64,000 nt of DNA from assembly GCF_035046485.1 (NCBI RefSeq), contig NC_085137.1, positions 6,425,977 through 6,489,976 on the forward strand, given 5' to 3'. Made by a program: the position numbers and the translations under genes. Source of the stretch: Aedes albopictus. Taxonomy: Eukaryota > Arthropoda > Insecta > Diptera > Culicidae. The number at the start of each line of letters is the position of its first letter. Position 1 is the first letter of the stretch. Shown here one piece after another: positions 52,492-64,000 of the stretch. Below the pieces are notes generated by a model. That model worked only from the letters and a program-made list of their open reading frames with translations, made no database searches and was not told the origin of the DNA.

Positions 52492-53460
52492 TTCCCCTGG
52501 TTGCATCATTAATAAAAGTCACAAAATAAACTCGTATGCACTTGCTCGAATGGCTTGCTTAACGATTGAGCCTGTTGAGACTGTTCTTGATCTAGAATTA
52601 AATTTCCCTTAAAGATTTTCTACTTCCCTGATTTTCTTCAGAACTCCAGAACTACTGGGAGTTATAAAATATGTCATCAGGAATTTTTCCTACGAATATT
52701 TAATTCTATTAACTATCCCTGGAACTCCGCTAGTAATTCCTTCAAGAATTCGTTTTGCTAGAAAATTATCATTGTATTGTAGAGCAATCAACTCATCCTT
52801 TATGAGGGTGCTTGTACAACATGCTTAAGCGGACTTTTTTTTTGTTTTTTTGAGCCAAACATATTTTACCGTTTTGCAATTTGGCATATTTGGAACATAT
52901 AGAGGACCAGTACTCATTTCAAGTACAGTGCATCCACTTTCAATTTACTCGGAATTGCAGTCCTGTCACGGTCGCCATGTGATGTTTCGGGGAAGAACAT
53001 CAATGCAGGCTGACTTTCGTACTTAGTATAATTAATTCAAGTCTATCGATACTTAAGCTTACCGTGGGTCGACACAATTGAAGAGCCTCTCTCTTCATCA
53101 AGATCTTCGTATTAAAAGTCATTGTATTAATAATCGATTTGCAAAGATTACAGTTTGGACCATGTCATATTTCACACCAAGCTCTTAAAACATCAACCTC
53201 ATTTTTGAGCCTAAATGAACTGGAATATGGAAACTTGGATATCGGCAAACGGCAACTCATAATGGACCGTCAATCACACTGGAAACGGAACACCAGGCAC
53301 ACATTAATATACGCGTGTTCACCATTTTACCATGGACAGTACAAAAATGAAAGCAGCACACTTTTGGTGAATTGGGTCAAAGTTGTCCTTGCTTCAAGTG
53401 ATCTTACAATTGCTTGTGATTTTCCATATAGGACATTTTCTACGTAATTCCCTCCCTAGA
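52492..53460. other. Noncoding, mostly unrecognised
   Basis: Short degenerate GGAATTCC-type phrases occur at 52600-52760. A 102-codon open frame at 53139-53447 may be a worn piece of the LINE that follows, but I do not recognise it. Confidence 0.35.
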
Positions 53461-53479
53461 ATAGTGGATATCTGGATAT

Positions 53480-54975
53480 CTGGAGAGAAGTATTTCAGAT
53501 GGCATCGTATGTTACACTAACGGCTCCCTTCTCGAAGGTCGAGCAAGTGCTGGTGTTTATTCTCGTGAGCTTAGGATGCATCAGTCTTATTCACTTGGTA
53601 GACACTGCACCGTTTTTCAGGCCGAAATCTTTGCTTTTATGTGCGGAGTGCAATCAGCACTTCAGCAGCACGTAATGGGCAAAGTTATATACATACTTCT
53701 ATTCAGATAGCTAGGCTGCTATTAAAGCACTTGCTTCGGCCAACTCCAGGTCGAAGATAGTTTTCGCTTGTCGAACTGAAATCGAATAGTTGAATTCAGC
53801 AAACGCTTTCACTTTGTATGGGTACCTGGCCATTCTTCCATCGATGGAAATGAATTGGCTGGTGAGTTAGCTCGCACTGGAGCATCACTTGACTTCATTG
53901 GCCCTGAGCCAGCTGTTCCGGTATCCAAGTGTTAGGTAAAGCTTTAGATTAACACCTAGGCTACCACTCAGCACAAACAATACTGGTATAGTTTGGAGTC
54001 ATATCGTCAAACAAAATTGTATTGTACTGAGTCATCTCTAGGGGGTGGCAAAGTATCTAACAAATCTGTCAAAGCAAGCTGATTCATTTGCCTGTGATAG
54101 CTGTGAATCTGATTATGGAACTTCGTACCCGAGCAGAAGAGCATACCTTGCAAATACCATGCGAAGGGCAGCATGTGCTCTAATACCTAAAATTGTTATT
54201 GCTGCGGTATTCTACGAAATGTTATGAGAACATCACAATACCAGTTGGAGGTATTTGAACGGAATTTGGTATTGATGTAGTATTTGTTGGTTTATCAGTG
54301 AAAATAACCGAAGAACAAAATTTGCTATTAAATCATGAAGTCATCGAACAAATGAAACATTTAATAACAAGAAATGTTATTAGTTTGTTATGCAATAAGT
54401 TTTGGATAACAAATACAGCACTTGAAATTTTAGGTATGCATTCATTATTGAAATAACAAGACTTTTTTTTCCTAGGTGTTATTTATACAAAATTTTGGTA
54501 TTCGTTTTTGTTATTTTCCTCTTATTACCACCTAAAGAAGGGCATGTCAAGGTATGGTAGTATTTAGGATAAATACCTTGATATGTTATTCACTTGTTAT
54601 TTTCTTCTGCTCGGGTATCATTTGATATGTAACTTTTTGCGCAACTGCGTTTCCGAGTACTCGGTACACACTTATTAAGTGAAATTGACTTCAGAAACCT
54701 GAATCTTCAGGACGTTCTGTTGTTATTGACCCGCTGTGGTAAAGAGATATAGGCTCTCTTTACGCTTTATGGGTTATCACAGTGCTCCTTTCAAAGCACT
54801 GTTTGAACCCATAGTGGTACGCTTATGCGTGTATGACGATCCTATTCCCTTACCTGTCCTTTCCCCTGTCCCATCCTTTTTTCCTTCTCTTCTCCCTTAG
54901 GTAAATGATGAATAGGCTCGTGCTCGAGCTGACGAAGGCACACATTTCCCAAATGGAGGAGAACGTGCCTCTGGA
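53480..54975 (+). pseudogene. LINE RNase H and C-terminal relic (I/LOA-like), split by a MITE
   Basis: Plus-strand reading gives YTNGSLLEGRASAGVYSREL, HCTVFQAEIFAF, a SD-QAAIKALAS block and FIGPEPAVPVSK in shifting frames, the order seen in RNase H domains at the 3' end of I- or LOA-type LINEs. After the MITE is removed, CDSCESDYGTSYHLIC appears, the cysteine-histidine motif that follows RNase H in these elements. A 3' region with GTAAATGATGAATAGGCTCG and TGCCTCTGGAGCCGACCTAC follows. Multiple stops and frameshifts show it is dead. Confidence 0.75.
54128..54615. mobile_element. 488-bp MITE inserted at TA
   Basis: Ends CCCGAGCAGAAGA and its exact inverse, with TA on each side (54126-54127 and 54616-54617). 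Removing it restores a sensible LINE zinc-motif reading across the junction. The interior is AT-rich without coding frames. Confidence 0.85.
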
Positions 54976-55086
54976 GCCGACCTACTGATACCTGATAGCA
55001 CAAAGGCATTCGGTTCGCTATAGCATTATAGAATACATTCAGGCGCTGTACTAAAGTGTAAATGTAATTGTCAATTGTTATACAGC

Positions 55087-55130
55087 AACCGTTCGCTCGT
55101 TGCAACATGTTTACATTGCAACGAGCGAAT
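55087..55130. repeat. Short hairpin ATTCGCTCGTTGCAA type
   Basis: TTCGCTCGTTGCAA and its inverse TTGCAACGAGCGAA surround CATGTTTACA. Nearby sequence carries further GCAACG phrases. Confidence 0.7.
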
Positions 55131-55499
55131 GCCATTTGCAAATTGCATCGTCACTAAAGTGCATCGAAATGCTAGACAGCATGACTGACAGCACAGATTA
55201 GACATTGCCTTTTAATTGCAAAAACTTGTCATATTTTGCAATTAGCGAACTAGCAACTAAAAAGCGTTGCAACGACAATAGACCTGTAAATTTGGTTAAG
55301 TGATTAAGAATACAAAGAGGCAAATGGCGCCTGATCTTGATTGTTAGGAGTGAGCACGTTTGATAACAAAAATAACGACTATCAGTGACCAAATCTTCCA
55401 ATTTTAGGATGATCATTGGTTTATAGCAAGAGGAAGGGCTTTCATACCCCACTAAAATGTGTTCAGTCGATGTTTCGGCCAAACGTATTTCTGTGTCCA

Positions 55500-55925
55500 G
55501 ATTATGTAAATGCTTTTTTTGCAATTTCTCATCGTAATAGGCTGTTTTACCTCACGCACATCTGACAGGAAAATGCCTACTTTCCCACACCAAATTAACA
55601 GTGCTGTAATGATTCATTACAGCACTGATTTGCGTTGCGTAATGAACCATTTCAGTACTCGTCAATTTCTTGATTTTGCTTTGGCTGACCAAGCCATGTG
55701 GGAAATTACACTGTTGAAAATGCTTTGACATCCATGTGCACAACAGAACATGTGCTCGATGAACAAATTTCAACCCGATATAACTTAAATCGCCGTGAGA
55801 AAATATTACATTTTGTAACGTCGTATTGAGTATCAATATATTGTTGATAAACGTTAAAAAATGCATTCAATTTGGTTCACTGGTTTCCGAGTTATGACAG
55901 CTCAAAAATGAGTAGTCTAAAAAAT
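55500..55925. repeat. Imperfect palindromic repeat
   Basis: Contains the perfect palindrome CAGTGCTGTAATG/CATTACAGCACTG around 55599-55627, and CCTACTTTCCCACACC with a near-inverse TGTGGGAAATTACACTG near 55700. It is probably a MITE with worn ends. Confidence 0.45.
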
Positions 55926-57580
55926 AGTGTTTTACGCGAACGGTTTTAACTTCGCGAAAAATTAATCAATCGAGCCCAAATTTGTACCAATGATGCACAC
56001 ATAATATTATGCTTTTGGTCGAAATACAAAGTGACCGAACGTGCGAAAATTGATTTTTAACCTACTTGGAAATGTCGCAACTCAATTTGGATTAGTGCAT
56101 ATTGTTGCTCTTAATTAGCTTAATGATGCGCAACAGAAAAAATAGATTCAAATTTACTTCGCAGCTACAACTTCGCATGTGCTTCTAGCGACGACTTCGA
56201 TTTGGTGGTGCGACGATAATAGATTGACAAACAGTCAAATTTTAAGATTTTTTGATGCACTCTATGAAAAGTTACAGCATGTTGAATTTTTTTGTGGGAG
56301 AAAAAAAGTTGCCTATCGCAAACATTTTGGCCATTTCCTGTACCACACGGACAAATCTTGTAAAATGCCAGTGAAGGGCAATATGTAATAAAACATTGTA
56401 TTTCAATTGGAATTTCTCCAATGATTGTTCTAAGAATTTATCCAGAAATTCTTTTTCGATGTCCCTAGTGATTTCTTCGGCAGATGGCTTAGGCTTTCAG
56501 AAATTATAGGGATTTATCCGAAAAATTCTCAAGAGATTTCTACAAATTTACTTACGGGATTGCTTTAGGAGCTCTTCTAGGAAAAGAGTTTTTTTACTAA
56601 GGATTTTTCCAGTGATTCCTCTTGATGCTTCTAAAGGTTTTTCTAGGAATTCTTCGACAGAGATTCCTGCGAAGATTTTTGCGTTTACTGCGTGCTTTCC
56701 GTTACTGGTGTAACCGCTTCCAGTATCAAGTGTGTGTCACGGATACGCGGCAGGGCTGTATTCGGCTTAGAAAACACTTTGGAAATTTAAGTGGAAATGC
56801 AGCAGAAATGGTCCCGACTAGAAAATTATATCAAGTTTATATCATATTGTGTTATGATGTTATACTATTTTTCTATAATTTATTATGTTATAAACTAGAT
56901 GCAGGATGATGTTAAAATAACTAAAACTGTAGCAAAAAGTCCACTGGTCTAATCATGATTAAACCTTTTTTGTTATAATCATATCAAAATTATAACAAAA
57001 TGGAGTATGAATTTTAGCCACAGGATTAATAGTAATAGAATTGTCCTTTGAATTGAACTATATCTACAGTTTTTATCTACGGCGACATTATCCTAATATC
57101 ACTACTAGAAACCATGCGTTTCCCTATGGATTAGCAAATGGAAACGCTTGAGAAACATATGGAGGCGCATGGTTGTGGATGGCTATCCGTGGGGTTCCGT
57201 AAAGCGTGTCAAGCAATTTATTAGGTATACGAAAGGTTTCAGAACGATTTCATTGATTTTCATATGAGCCATATTGGAACGAATCTTAGCAAATTTCGTG
57301 CTAGAGAACAAAAGAATGAAAAGCTGGATTCACTAAACTTTAACGACAGTCGAACTCTCGCACCTCTTATCGGTATATGTAATGTTATCCAACTTTGTTT
57401 TGCTCATCTATCGTAATTCTATCGACAGTCAGTGTACAACAACACAGCTACGACCATACGAAGCATAGCAATTTTCTCAACATGTCAACATTCACCCTGA
57501 TGGGACTCTGCAAAAGTACAGTAAAGTATGCAAACACCCCACAACCACCTAGGCGCAGATCGCATATCCTCTCTCACGCA
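55926..57580. other. AT-rich intergenic DNA
   Basis: Degenerate GATTCCT-type phrases at 56405-56680; otherwise no recognised gene or element. Confidence 0.45.
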
Positions 57581-57599
57581 ATGTAACATGTAACTGCCG

Positions 57600-59014
57600 C
57601 TCGGCTCTCAAACAAATTGGCAGGCATCTATACCGACTGACTGATTGACTGGCCTATCTTTACTCAATACTTATACCTGGCCCTCCGCCTATATGTTGTA
57701 GCTTCAGCAGCAGCGCCCACCAAAGCACATTGCGTTTGATGCTCTTCTATGCTGCCCTCGTTTTGTGCTCCTCGATCTCAGTGAGCTGAGAAGCGTACCA
57801 ACAACACCACGACACTGAAACAGCATCGAAAAACATCGCAGCCAGCCAGCGAATTTCGAGCTCGAGAAGCCTTCCGGAGATTCTCTCGGAACAGTCGTTC
57901 GTCTTCTTTTCCACTGGATTCTCGGTTTCTCGGTTCTGCTCCGTGTGGTTCACTGTGGCTAACACAAAACGGGTGTGTTAAAATTTTCATTTTCATCTGG
58001 TGTGCCCATCGACGCTATATTTGGTTCAAGTTTTTGAAACTACGCTGGGGAACCGAAAAATCGGCCACTATACACTATTGGAACGAAGCAATCGGTGGAA
58101 GTCTCCGGAGCAAAATCTGGAACAACAGGAACAGAATAAGGGGGTCCTTTTTGCTAGAGGATAGCAATTCAGGCAGCCGTGAATCTAGCAAATTGGGATG
58201 TGCCTACTCCCAGCCTACTCTTTGGTGATGATTGTGTAAGATCAAAGGATTTTGGTACCTTTTTGCAGATGTTATACCCGCTGTTGTGCGTTTTCCACTG
58301 CTAGGGAGGAACGGAATAGTGAAAAAGAGTGTTCTATATGTGCCACAATTGCGTGTTCTCTGCAGTCGCCTAACGAGCTTAGCAGGCGAAAAAGTGCTGA
58401 TCACAGGTGAATAAGTGGAAAATAGCTGAAGCAAAAGCGAGAAATCGAATGTGAAAAATCGAAAATCAAGTGTATGAAAAAAAAGAACATTGTTGAGGTG
58501 GAAAAGTTCACAGTGAAAATACACCCATACAGTTACGAACGAAGAAGTCCCAGTATCAGCCAGAAGAGCAAAAGCCCTCGAATACATCGAAAGACGCAAT
58601 CAGGGAGTGCAGAAGGATTACACGACACAACGGCTCTCGAGTTCTCTCATGCGTTCGTCCTGTTGTTATTCCTGTTTGCCGAGTTGTGCGAGAACACACA
58701 GATTGAGCAGGAGATCTTACTGAAGTGCTGCTGGTTGTGAAGAATTCGAGTCGTCAAAACATAGTCAAGTTACATACCTGTGCACGTATATCTACATGTT
58801 GCAATAGTCAAGTGCTGAGTGTTCTCTCATTCTCGCCCGACCCGATCCGACCCGTCCCGTGTGTGCGTTTGTGTTTGTGCTCGGTCGCATGCTCGCAGGA
58901 TAAAAGGATTTAAATTTCACACGATTCAGCAGCAGCCAAGCGGCGGTGTGTGGTCGCAGAGGCTTTTGATGAAGAACTAGAAAATAACTCCGTTCGGGCG
59001 TTACTACTGCAAAG
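57600..59014 (+). promoter_or_regulatory. Promoter region and long 5' noncoding exon of a host gene
   Basis: About 1.4 kb free of transposon signatures, with a purine-rich transcript-like stretch from about 58000 (GTGAAAAATCGAAAATCAAG, GATTCAGCAGCAGCCAAGCG). It ends at a strong splice donor, CTGCAAAG/GTGAGTACC, with GTGAGT at 59015-59020. Open frames (for example 88 codons at 58474-58740) look like upstream ORFs and not proteins. The downstream coding exons must lie outside the window. Which gene this serves is unknown. The similar stretch at 49.1-49.8 kb might be an alternative first exon. Confidence 0.5.
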
Positions 59015-59413
59015 GTGAGTACCTAAGCTGCTAGCACCCTAGTTCAGGGATGGGGACTCAATAGACTTGTATTTCCGGTGCTCCTGCTGCTGCTGACGGA
59101 GGCTGGAATCTGATTTCGTTTGAAGTCATTTCTGGCCCATTCGAGGCTGCCTTGCGTGGTTGGGACAGGCGAAGCAGGTGGTTCGTTCAATAGGTGGTGG
59201 GTCCTCCATTTGGGGTGAGGCGTTTTTTTCTTTATCGGATTCGATTCATGTGTTTGGTATTGATTATTACGTAAAATGTAATTGATATCGGATTTCGAAG
59301 CCACATGTTCTTGGTAAAGCGAAATGGATTGGAAAGGAGGCAATATTTAGTAGCATATGTTCATCAGAAATGCTGAGAATTAGAAAATTTATGATTGCAT
59401 TTATTAAATTTAT
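59015..59413. other. Start of the intron after the noncoding exon
   Basis: No recognised feature; it begins with the donor GTGAGT. Confidence 0.4.
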
Positions 59414-59699
59414 CCTCTCTCTCCTCTTCTTGGCGTAACGTCCTCACTGGGACAAAGCCTACTTCTCAGCTTAGTGTTCTATGAGCACTTCCACAGTTAT
59501 TAACTGAGAGCTTCCTCTGCCAATGACCATTTTACATGTGTATATCGTGTGGCAGGCACGAAGATACTCTATGCCCAAGGAAGTCAAGGAAATTTCCTTT
59601 ACGAAAAGATCCTGGACCGACCGGGAATCGAACCCGTCACCCTCAGCATGGTCATGCTGAATACCCGTGCGTTTACCGCCTCGGCTATATGGGCCCTTT
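59414..59699 (-). mobile_element. Full-length Feilai-like SINE
   Basis: On the minus strand it starts GGGCCCATATAGCCGAGGCG, has box B GGGTTCGATTCCCGG, and ends in a GA-rich run (CTCTCTCTCCTCTTC on plus). The flanks are TTAAATTTAT (59404-59413 and 59702-59711). It is the intact reference for the fragments at 3641, 15569, 38219, 50043 and 60812. Confidence 0.88.
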
Positions 59700-59811
59700 T
59701 GTTAAATTTATACATAGTTAAAAATCTCAACCGAATGTATCGAGTGGTTAAATTGAGTTGAATAATCATTATATCAAGCTAATACTTTTAAACTTTCACC
59801 ATTAATTTATT

Positions 59812-60495
59812 GACGGGCTTGGTGGTCTAGTGGCTACCGCTTCTGATTCGTATGCAGAAGGTCATGGGTTCAATCCCTGGCCCGTCCCTTTTCATCCTAC
59901 TTTGTATTTTTCTATCCACTTCCTCTCACTCTCCTCTCTCTTCTCTACATATACAACTCATGTATATTCATATGTTCATAGCCATCGCTAGAACCAGAAA
60001 CGAATTGGAAAAAAGTCGTTTCCCTCCCTTCCAATTTCCACTCACAGCACAGTGTATATTGCCTACAAGTTATGCAACCAAAGCGTGCTGTGCCGCTTGA
60101 CCTTATTCACCTCATTCACCACACAATCTATACACTATAAAAATATCCATGGATCGCATCACCGACCCAACGGTGACTCCCAGATCTCCCATCCTTTCTG
60201 ACTAGCAAATACCCCAGTCCGTGCTGGGTGTGAGGATGCAGAGGTGATCTCGGTCTTTAGTAGCAACAACCAGCACACTCTAACATTCCTTTCCCTTCCC
60301 AACTGACTATAAGGACGTGGCCGGCGCCGGTATTGATCCAAAATGTATGAGCTGCTAGAATTGCACTTTGAGAATAAGTGGAGTGTCCCAGCCCTTATTC
60401 ATTTGGATCTCAGTGCAATTGGTACCAGCTCAGATCAATCACGGAGGAGCAACCATTGACATGTATAGTCAGATTTGATCGTTGATCGTTGATCG
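59812..60495 (+). mobile_element. 684-bp tRNA-derived retroposon with GATCGTT tail
   Basis: The first 77 bases fold as a tRNA: acceptor GACGGGC/GCCCGTC pairs perfectly, box A is TGGTCTAGTGGCTA and box B GGGTTCAATCCC. The body has pyrimidine-rich and unique segments with no ORF, and the tail is GATCGTTGATCGTTGATCG. TTCACCATTAATTTATT (17 bases) flanks it exactly at 59795-59811 and 60496-60512. It is longer than usual for a SINE. Confidence 0.88.
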
Positions 60496-60811
60496 TTCAC
60501 CATTAATTTATTCATTATGGTTGTAAATCATGCACTTTAGCTCAAAAGGATTGTCTACCATTGTTTGGTTAAGATGTTTAGGACTGTTAAGAGCAAACCA
60601 ATTTATTTATAGGATGTTTTTTTTATAGAAATTGCAAGATAGTTTTGCTCAGCCAATTTTAACAAACTTCACAAACACTTTGCAAATAAGAAACTTATGC
60701 GAATCATTTTCAAAATAGCTCAATCTTGCCCAAATTTGAACCAATTTTAACATACTTAATTGAATTGCAGTTGATGTTTGAAGATCCCTTTAGCCATTTC
60801 GTGTTGGAAAT

Positions 60812-60857
60812 TTCTTTAACTTCCTTAGATATAGAGTGCCTTCGTGCCTGCCACAAA
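60812..60857 (+). repeat. Feilai-like SINE fragment
   Basis: AAATTTCTTTAACTTCCTTA and GTGCCTTCGTGCCTGCCACA match the middle of the full-length copy. Confidence 0.65.
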
Positions 60858-60978
60858 GAACAACCTAAGCATTTCTTTATTGTAACTGCTAATTGTTTAC
60901 TCAAAAAATATATAGATTTTGTTTTTTCACTTTCTTACCAAATATTTTTCAGGTGATTCGCCTTCAATTTCGCAAACA

Positions 60979-61159
60979 TTTTTTTTATCTGTATTAACGA
61001 GATTTTTTGCCCAAGGCTAGTTCATGTCGGGACCCACGCTCTACTTCCCTTCCGAAGGAAGAACTCACATTTTTGTGAGTTTGTCGGGAGTAGGATTCGA
61101 TCCCAGGTCCTCGGCGTGATAGTCAAGTGTTCTAACTATCACACCAGGTCCACTGCACA
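60979..61159 (-). mobile_element. tRNA-derived SINE, about 180 bp
   Basis: Minus strand: GGACCTGGTGTGATAGTTAG, box B GGGATCGAATCCTACTC, then GTGAGTTCTTCCTTCGGAAG and an A-rich end (AATACAGATAAAAAAAA). GCAAACA lies on both sides (60972-60978 and 61160-61166). It is a different family from Feilai and from the 59812 element. Confidence 0.75.
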
Positions 61160-61166
61160 GCAAACA

Positions 61167-62552
61167 ATTTTCTAAAATATTATACTAAAAAAAACTGGGG
61201 AATCCTGTCTTCAAGGTTTCGTCTTGAAATTTTGTTTTAGTCCGTATGTCCATTACTATGAAGGAAGTCTAAGAATTCATTGAGATATCTCTCCAGTAGT
61301 TCTAAAATTCTCCAAGAAGTTCAGGAATTACTAGAAATGTTTCCTTGAGAATACTTCTTAGCAAAAAAAAAAAACAACGGAATCTTTTTAGGAATCTCAA
61401 ATTTTTGAATTTATTTAGGAATACGGAAAATAAATCCAAGATTTCTCCAAGGATTCCAAGCCTTCTTCATGAATTTCTTCGGAAATTAAGCTATAATCAT
61501 ATATAAAAATTCTCACAAGACTAAAGTTTTAGGAAACGGTTCATTAATTTATCAAAATGCCCAAAACATATTCATGAAGTAAGGCAAAAAAAAGTTTCCT
61601 TAAAAGCTACCTACAGAAACTATCAAAGAACTTTGAAATTATATCTCTCCGTGGAAGTAACGATCCTTCAAAACACAAAAAAATCACAATTAAAAAGAAA
61701 TTAAAAAATCAAAAAAAGTTATAACCTTTTTTTAAAAATTTCTGGAACTGTTTATGCAACGGTAGTATTTTAATTATTATTTAATGTACTGTCGTAAAGC
61801 GCATATCTGTCCCATTTGCATAAGAAATCCAGTAAACATGGGACTGATATGCGATTGACGGCAGTGTAGTAATTTGTATTCAAATATCTAGGAGTATGAC
61901 TTAAATTTCAACCATGACTCCCAGCGAATCCTACATTTATTTAGATATAAGATATATCTCTGATAGGGCAATTCTACAACACACCTCAATAACAATTGAA
62001 TTTAAACATCAATGTAATTCAATTGCAACTAAGTTTGCATGTAACAATGAGTTTTTAAATTTTTACACCTTATACAGTAATTTCGATTTTTTACGATTTT
62101 TTTTTTCAGAAAATAAAATCATGTGCTGTAAACTTATTAAAACCTGACGTTTAGTTACACACTTGTAAACAACAACTAACGAAACAAGCTTCATCATATG
62201 GAAGGGCACTGCATATGGCGGTTGCTATGATATAATTTTCCAATTTTTTGATGTTTCGTGGCCTTGTTGTTTATGATTCGGACTGATGACGAGATTCTTC
62301 TGCAGCATTGTTTAGGATTCCTTCAGAATCTTCTTCTGTGATTCCTCATTTTGTTGGGATTCCCAAAAAGTTCCATCTGAGATTTGTCCAAGGCTCTTGG
62401 TGGAGGAAAACCAGGAGAAACTTGCTGGAGTATTTCCTCAAAGAAATCCTGTACGAGCTTCATGAGGAATACCATAATGATGGAGAAATTTATCAAAATT
62501 CTCCCCAATAAACTATTGGAAGATGTCGATTAGAAACATCTGAAAGTATTCA
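61167..62552. other. AT-rich DNA with degenerate repeats
   Basis: GGAATTCC-type phrases at 61270-61480 and 62280-62520; no coding sequence is supported. Confidence 0.5.
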
Positions 62553-63369
62553 CACAGACAAACAGACGTAACTCTTAGAGCAAATTCATCAAAAACTTTT
62601 GCCCGGTGTCATTTTCATGAGCGCACTGCCACCTGTTGGTAGAACCGCGCGCGACACTGTCGGCCATGATGAATTTCGATTTGACGTTTTGCTGACACGC
62701 AGATTACTACACCTGTAATTTTCGATTGCATCATTCAGCAACGTGTAGGGTAGAAGCTTCAGTTTTGGCCAGTCCGGAGTTTTGGCCATAGTGCGGTATT
62801 GAGCCTGTTGCGATCTAAATCGGCGTAAATTTATTTTTTACTAGTAGATCCTAATACAATATGATAATTACAACTGTGAAAACCACACATTTTGATTAAA
62901 AACTGGAAGAAAAAAATATATTTCCTTGAAAAATCTGCTCCCATATATCTATTTTGGCCAGGGTGCTTCTAATTTGGCCACTCCCATAAGAAATACACGT
63001 GACTGGCCAAAATAGAAACCAAACTTAAGAATATGGCCAAAACTGCGGCAGAGCTTCTATTTTGGCCAGGGCCACTTTTAATACAAAAATCAAGTATTGG
63101 CATGATTTCTGCATTTTTCCTTCAACATATAGATTGAAACCTTTCTTTTGACGCATTGGTTGTTTTCATAGGGTTATTGGTTATTTTTATAAAAATGATT
63201 TCCCTTAGACTGGCCAAAACCGGTGCCCGCACCCTACACTGGCAAACGTCAAAGCGATCGAACACTAGCGCATCTGGTGGAACGATCGCGCAAATCAAAT
63301 GAAATTTGAATTGATCGTTAAATGCATATGCCAAGCCGTTTTGAAGAGTGTTACGTCTGTTTGTCTGTG
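62553..63369. mobile_element. 817-bp member of the CACAGACAAACAGACG MITE family
   Basis: The same 20-base ends as the element at 18115, flanked by GTATTCA on both sides (62546-62552 and 63370-63376), again a 7-bp duplication starting GTATT. An internal segment (62744-63239) is a nested element. The remaining flanking sequence shares CAAACGTCAAA with the short copy. Confidence 0.85.
62744..63239. mobile_element. Nested element with TGTAGGGT termini
   Basis: GTGTAGGGT and GTTTTGGCCAGTC near the left end are matched inverted by GACTGGCCAAAAC and ACCCTACAC on the right, a terminal repeat of about 33 bases with mismatches. The phrase TTTGGCCA recurs at least seven times inside. Duplicated target bases are not clear. 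Confidence 0.65.
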
Positions 63370-63376
63370 GTATTCA

Positions 63377-64000
63377 AAAATGGAAGTTCAGAAGTATCCC
63401 AGAAGTATCTGCCAAAATTCCAAACGGAACGTTTGGAGAAAACCAAAAAAGAGATCATAAATGAATCATGGAAAGAGTTCCTGAAGAAATCCCGAAAGAA
63501 AAATTCTAATGATAAATCTAGAAGAACTTTCTTGCAGAGTTCCCGAAAGAATTCATGAAGGAGTTCCTGGAAAAATTTCAGAAGCAATTCTTGACAAAAG
63601 CTCAGAAGAAATTTCCGGAACTCTTGAGGCAATCCCAGAAGTACTTACTGAAAGAATATCGGAAGTAGCTCCAGGAAGAATCCCGGAGGAGTTCTTGGAG
63701 GAATACTGAAAGTAATTCCTAGAAAGATCTCAGAAAAAAATTATTAAAGAAATCGCAGAAAAAACTCCGGGAGCAATCTCGCTTAAACTTTATGGAAGTG
63801 GAAGGAATCCCAGACGGAATTTTGAACGGAGCTTCTGTAGCGGAAAGAATTCCTGTAGCAATTCCCGAGAGAGCTCCTTGGGGAATTCCAGAAGGAAGCC
63901 CGGGTGAAATTGCTAGAAATCCCAGAAATTCCTTTTGCAAGTCAAAAAAAAAAGAAAGATCCAAAGACAATCCAAAAGAAACTATTAGGAAAATATAGGA
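63377..64000. repeat. Degenerate GGAATTCCT-type repeat to the window end
   Basis: Runs such as GAAGTATCCCAGAAGTATCT, GAGTTCCTGGAAAAATTTCA and GGAATCCCAGACGGAATT continue to position 64000. Open frames on both strands are monotonous and not called as genes. Confidence 0.65.

Noticed and set aside
59812..59888. Genuine tRNA gene
   Set aside because: The tRNA fold is good, but the anticodon stem-loop is irregular, and a 17-bp duplication around a 684-bp unit shows it is a retroposon head.

Overview
This is a stretch of insect nuclear genome, most probably an Aedes mosquito. Several copies of a tRNA-headed SINE that I recognise as Feilai-like are present. Intronic and intergenic DNA is crowded with MITEs, BEL/Pao, Ty3 and R1-clade elements, and the only host genes are animal genes with short spliceosomal introns. 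I cannot settle the species. Two 500-base N runs (4943-5442 and 21447-21946) are assembly gaps.

Left end (1-10.2 kb). Two host genes are visible. On the minus strand lie the first four coding exons (about 357 codons) of the Ral GTPase-activating protein beta subunit (RALGAPB). Its fourth intron holds a same-strand Ty3/gypsy element of CsRn1 type, with gag, a canonical -1 slip site, protease, the start of RT and a tRNA-Trp primer site. On the plus strand at 9287-9603 is a lone last exon of CLPTM1; its upstream exons are not visible, and a gap plus a 3.6-kb inverted-repeat element lie where they should be.

Middle (10.2-24 kb). No host exon is visible. A dispersed repeat block occurs twice in tandem (about 10.5-13.2 and 14.57-18.5 kb). 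The copies differ by clean insertions whose empty sites can be read from the other copy: a Feilai SINE that itself contains a solo LTR, a Harbinger-like MITE, and a 253-bp MITE with a 7-bp target duplication. At 22.9-23.5 kb is a Y-shaped palindrome: a 65-bp outer stem holding a perfect 112-bp hairpin and a 69-bp hairpin.

24-38 kb is a set of nested transposons: an inverted-repeat element, within it an R1-clade LINE, within that a BEL/Pao element (5-bp duplication CTTAC, single 1785-codon gag-pol), and within its 5' LTR a 699-bp MITE. The BEL ORF is open, but its RT active-site motif reads YIYD instead of YVDD.

38-57 kb holds SINEs, about 4 kb of degenerate GGAATTCCT-type repeats, a 150-bp tandem repeat array invaded by a retroposon and two hAT-type MITEs, a copia integrase relic, an intact PHD-finger ORF1-like gene with no EN/RT partner, and a LINE RNase H relic split by a MITE at a TA.

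57.6-59.0 kb looks like a promoter and long 5' noncoding exon of a plus-strand host gene, ending in a good splice donor at 59015. The last 5 kb holds SINEs with clear target duplications and a second copy of the 7-bp-duplication MITE family.

All calls come from reading the sequence. Family names rest on remembered motifs and no database was searched.
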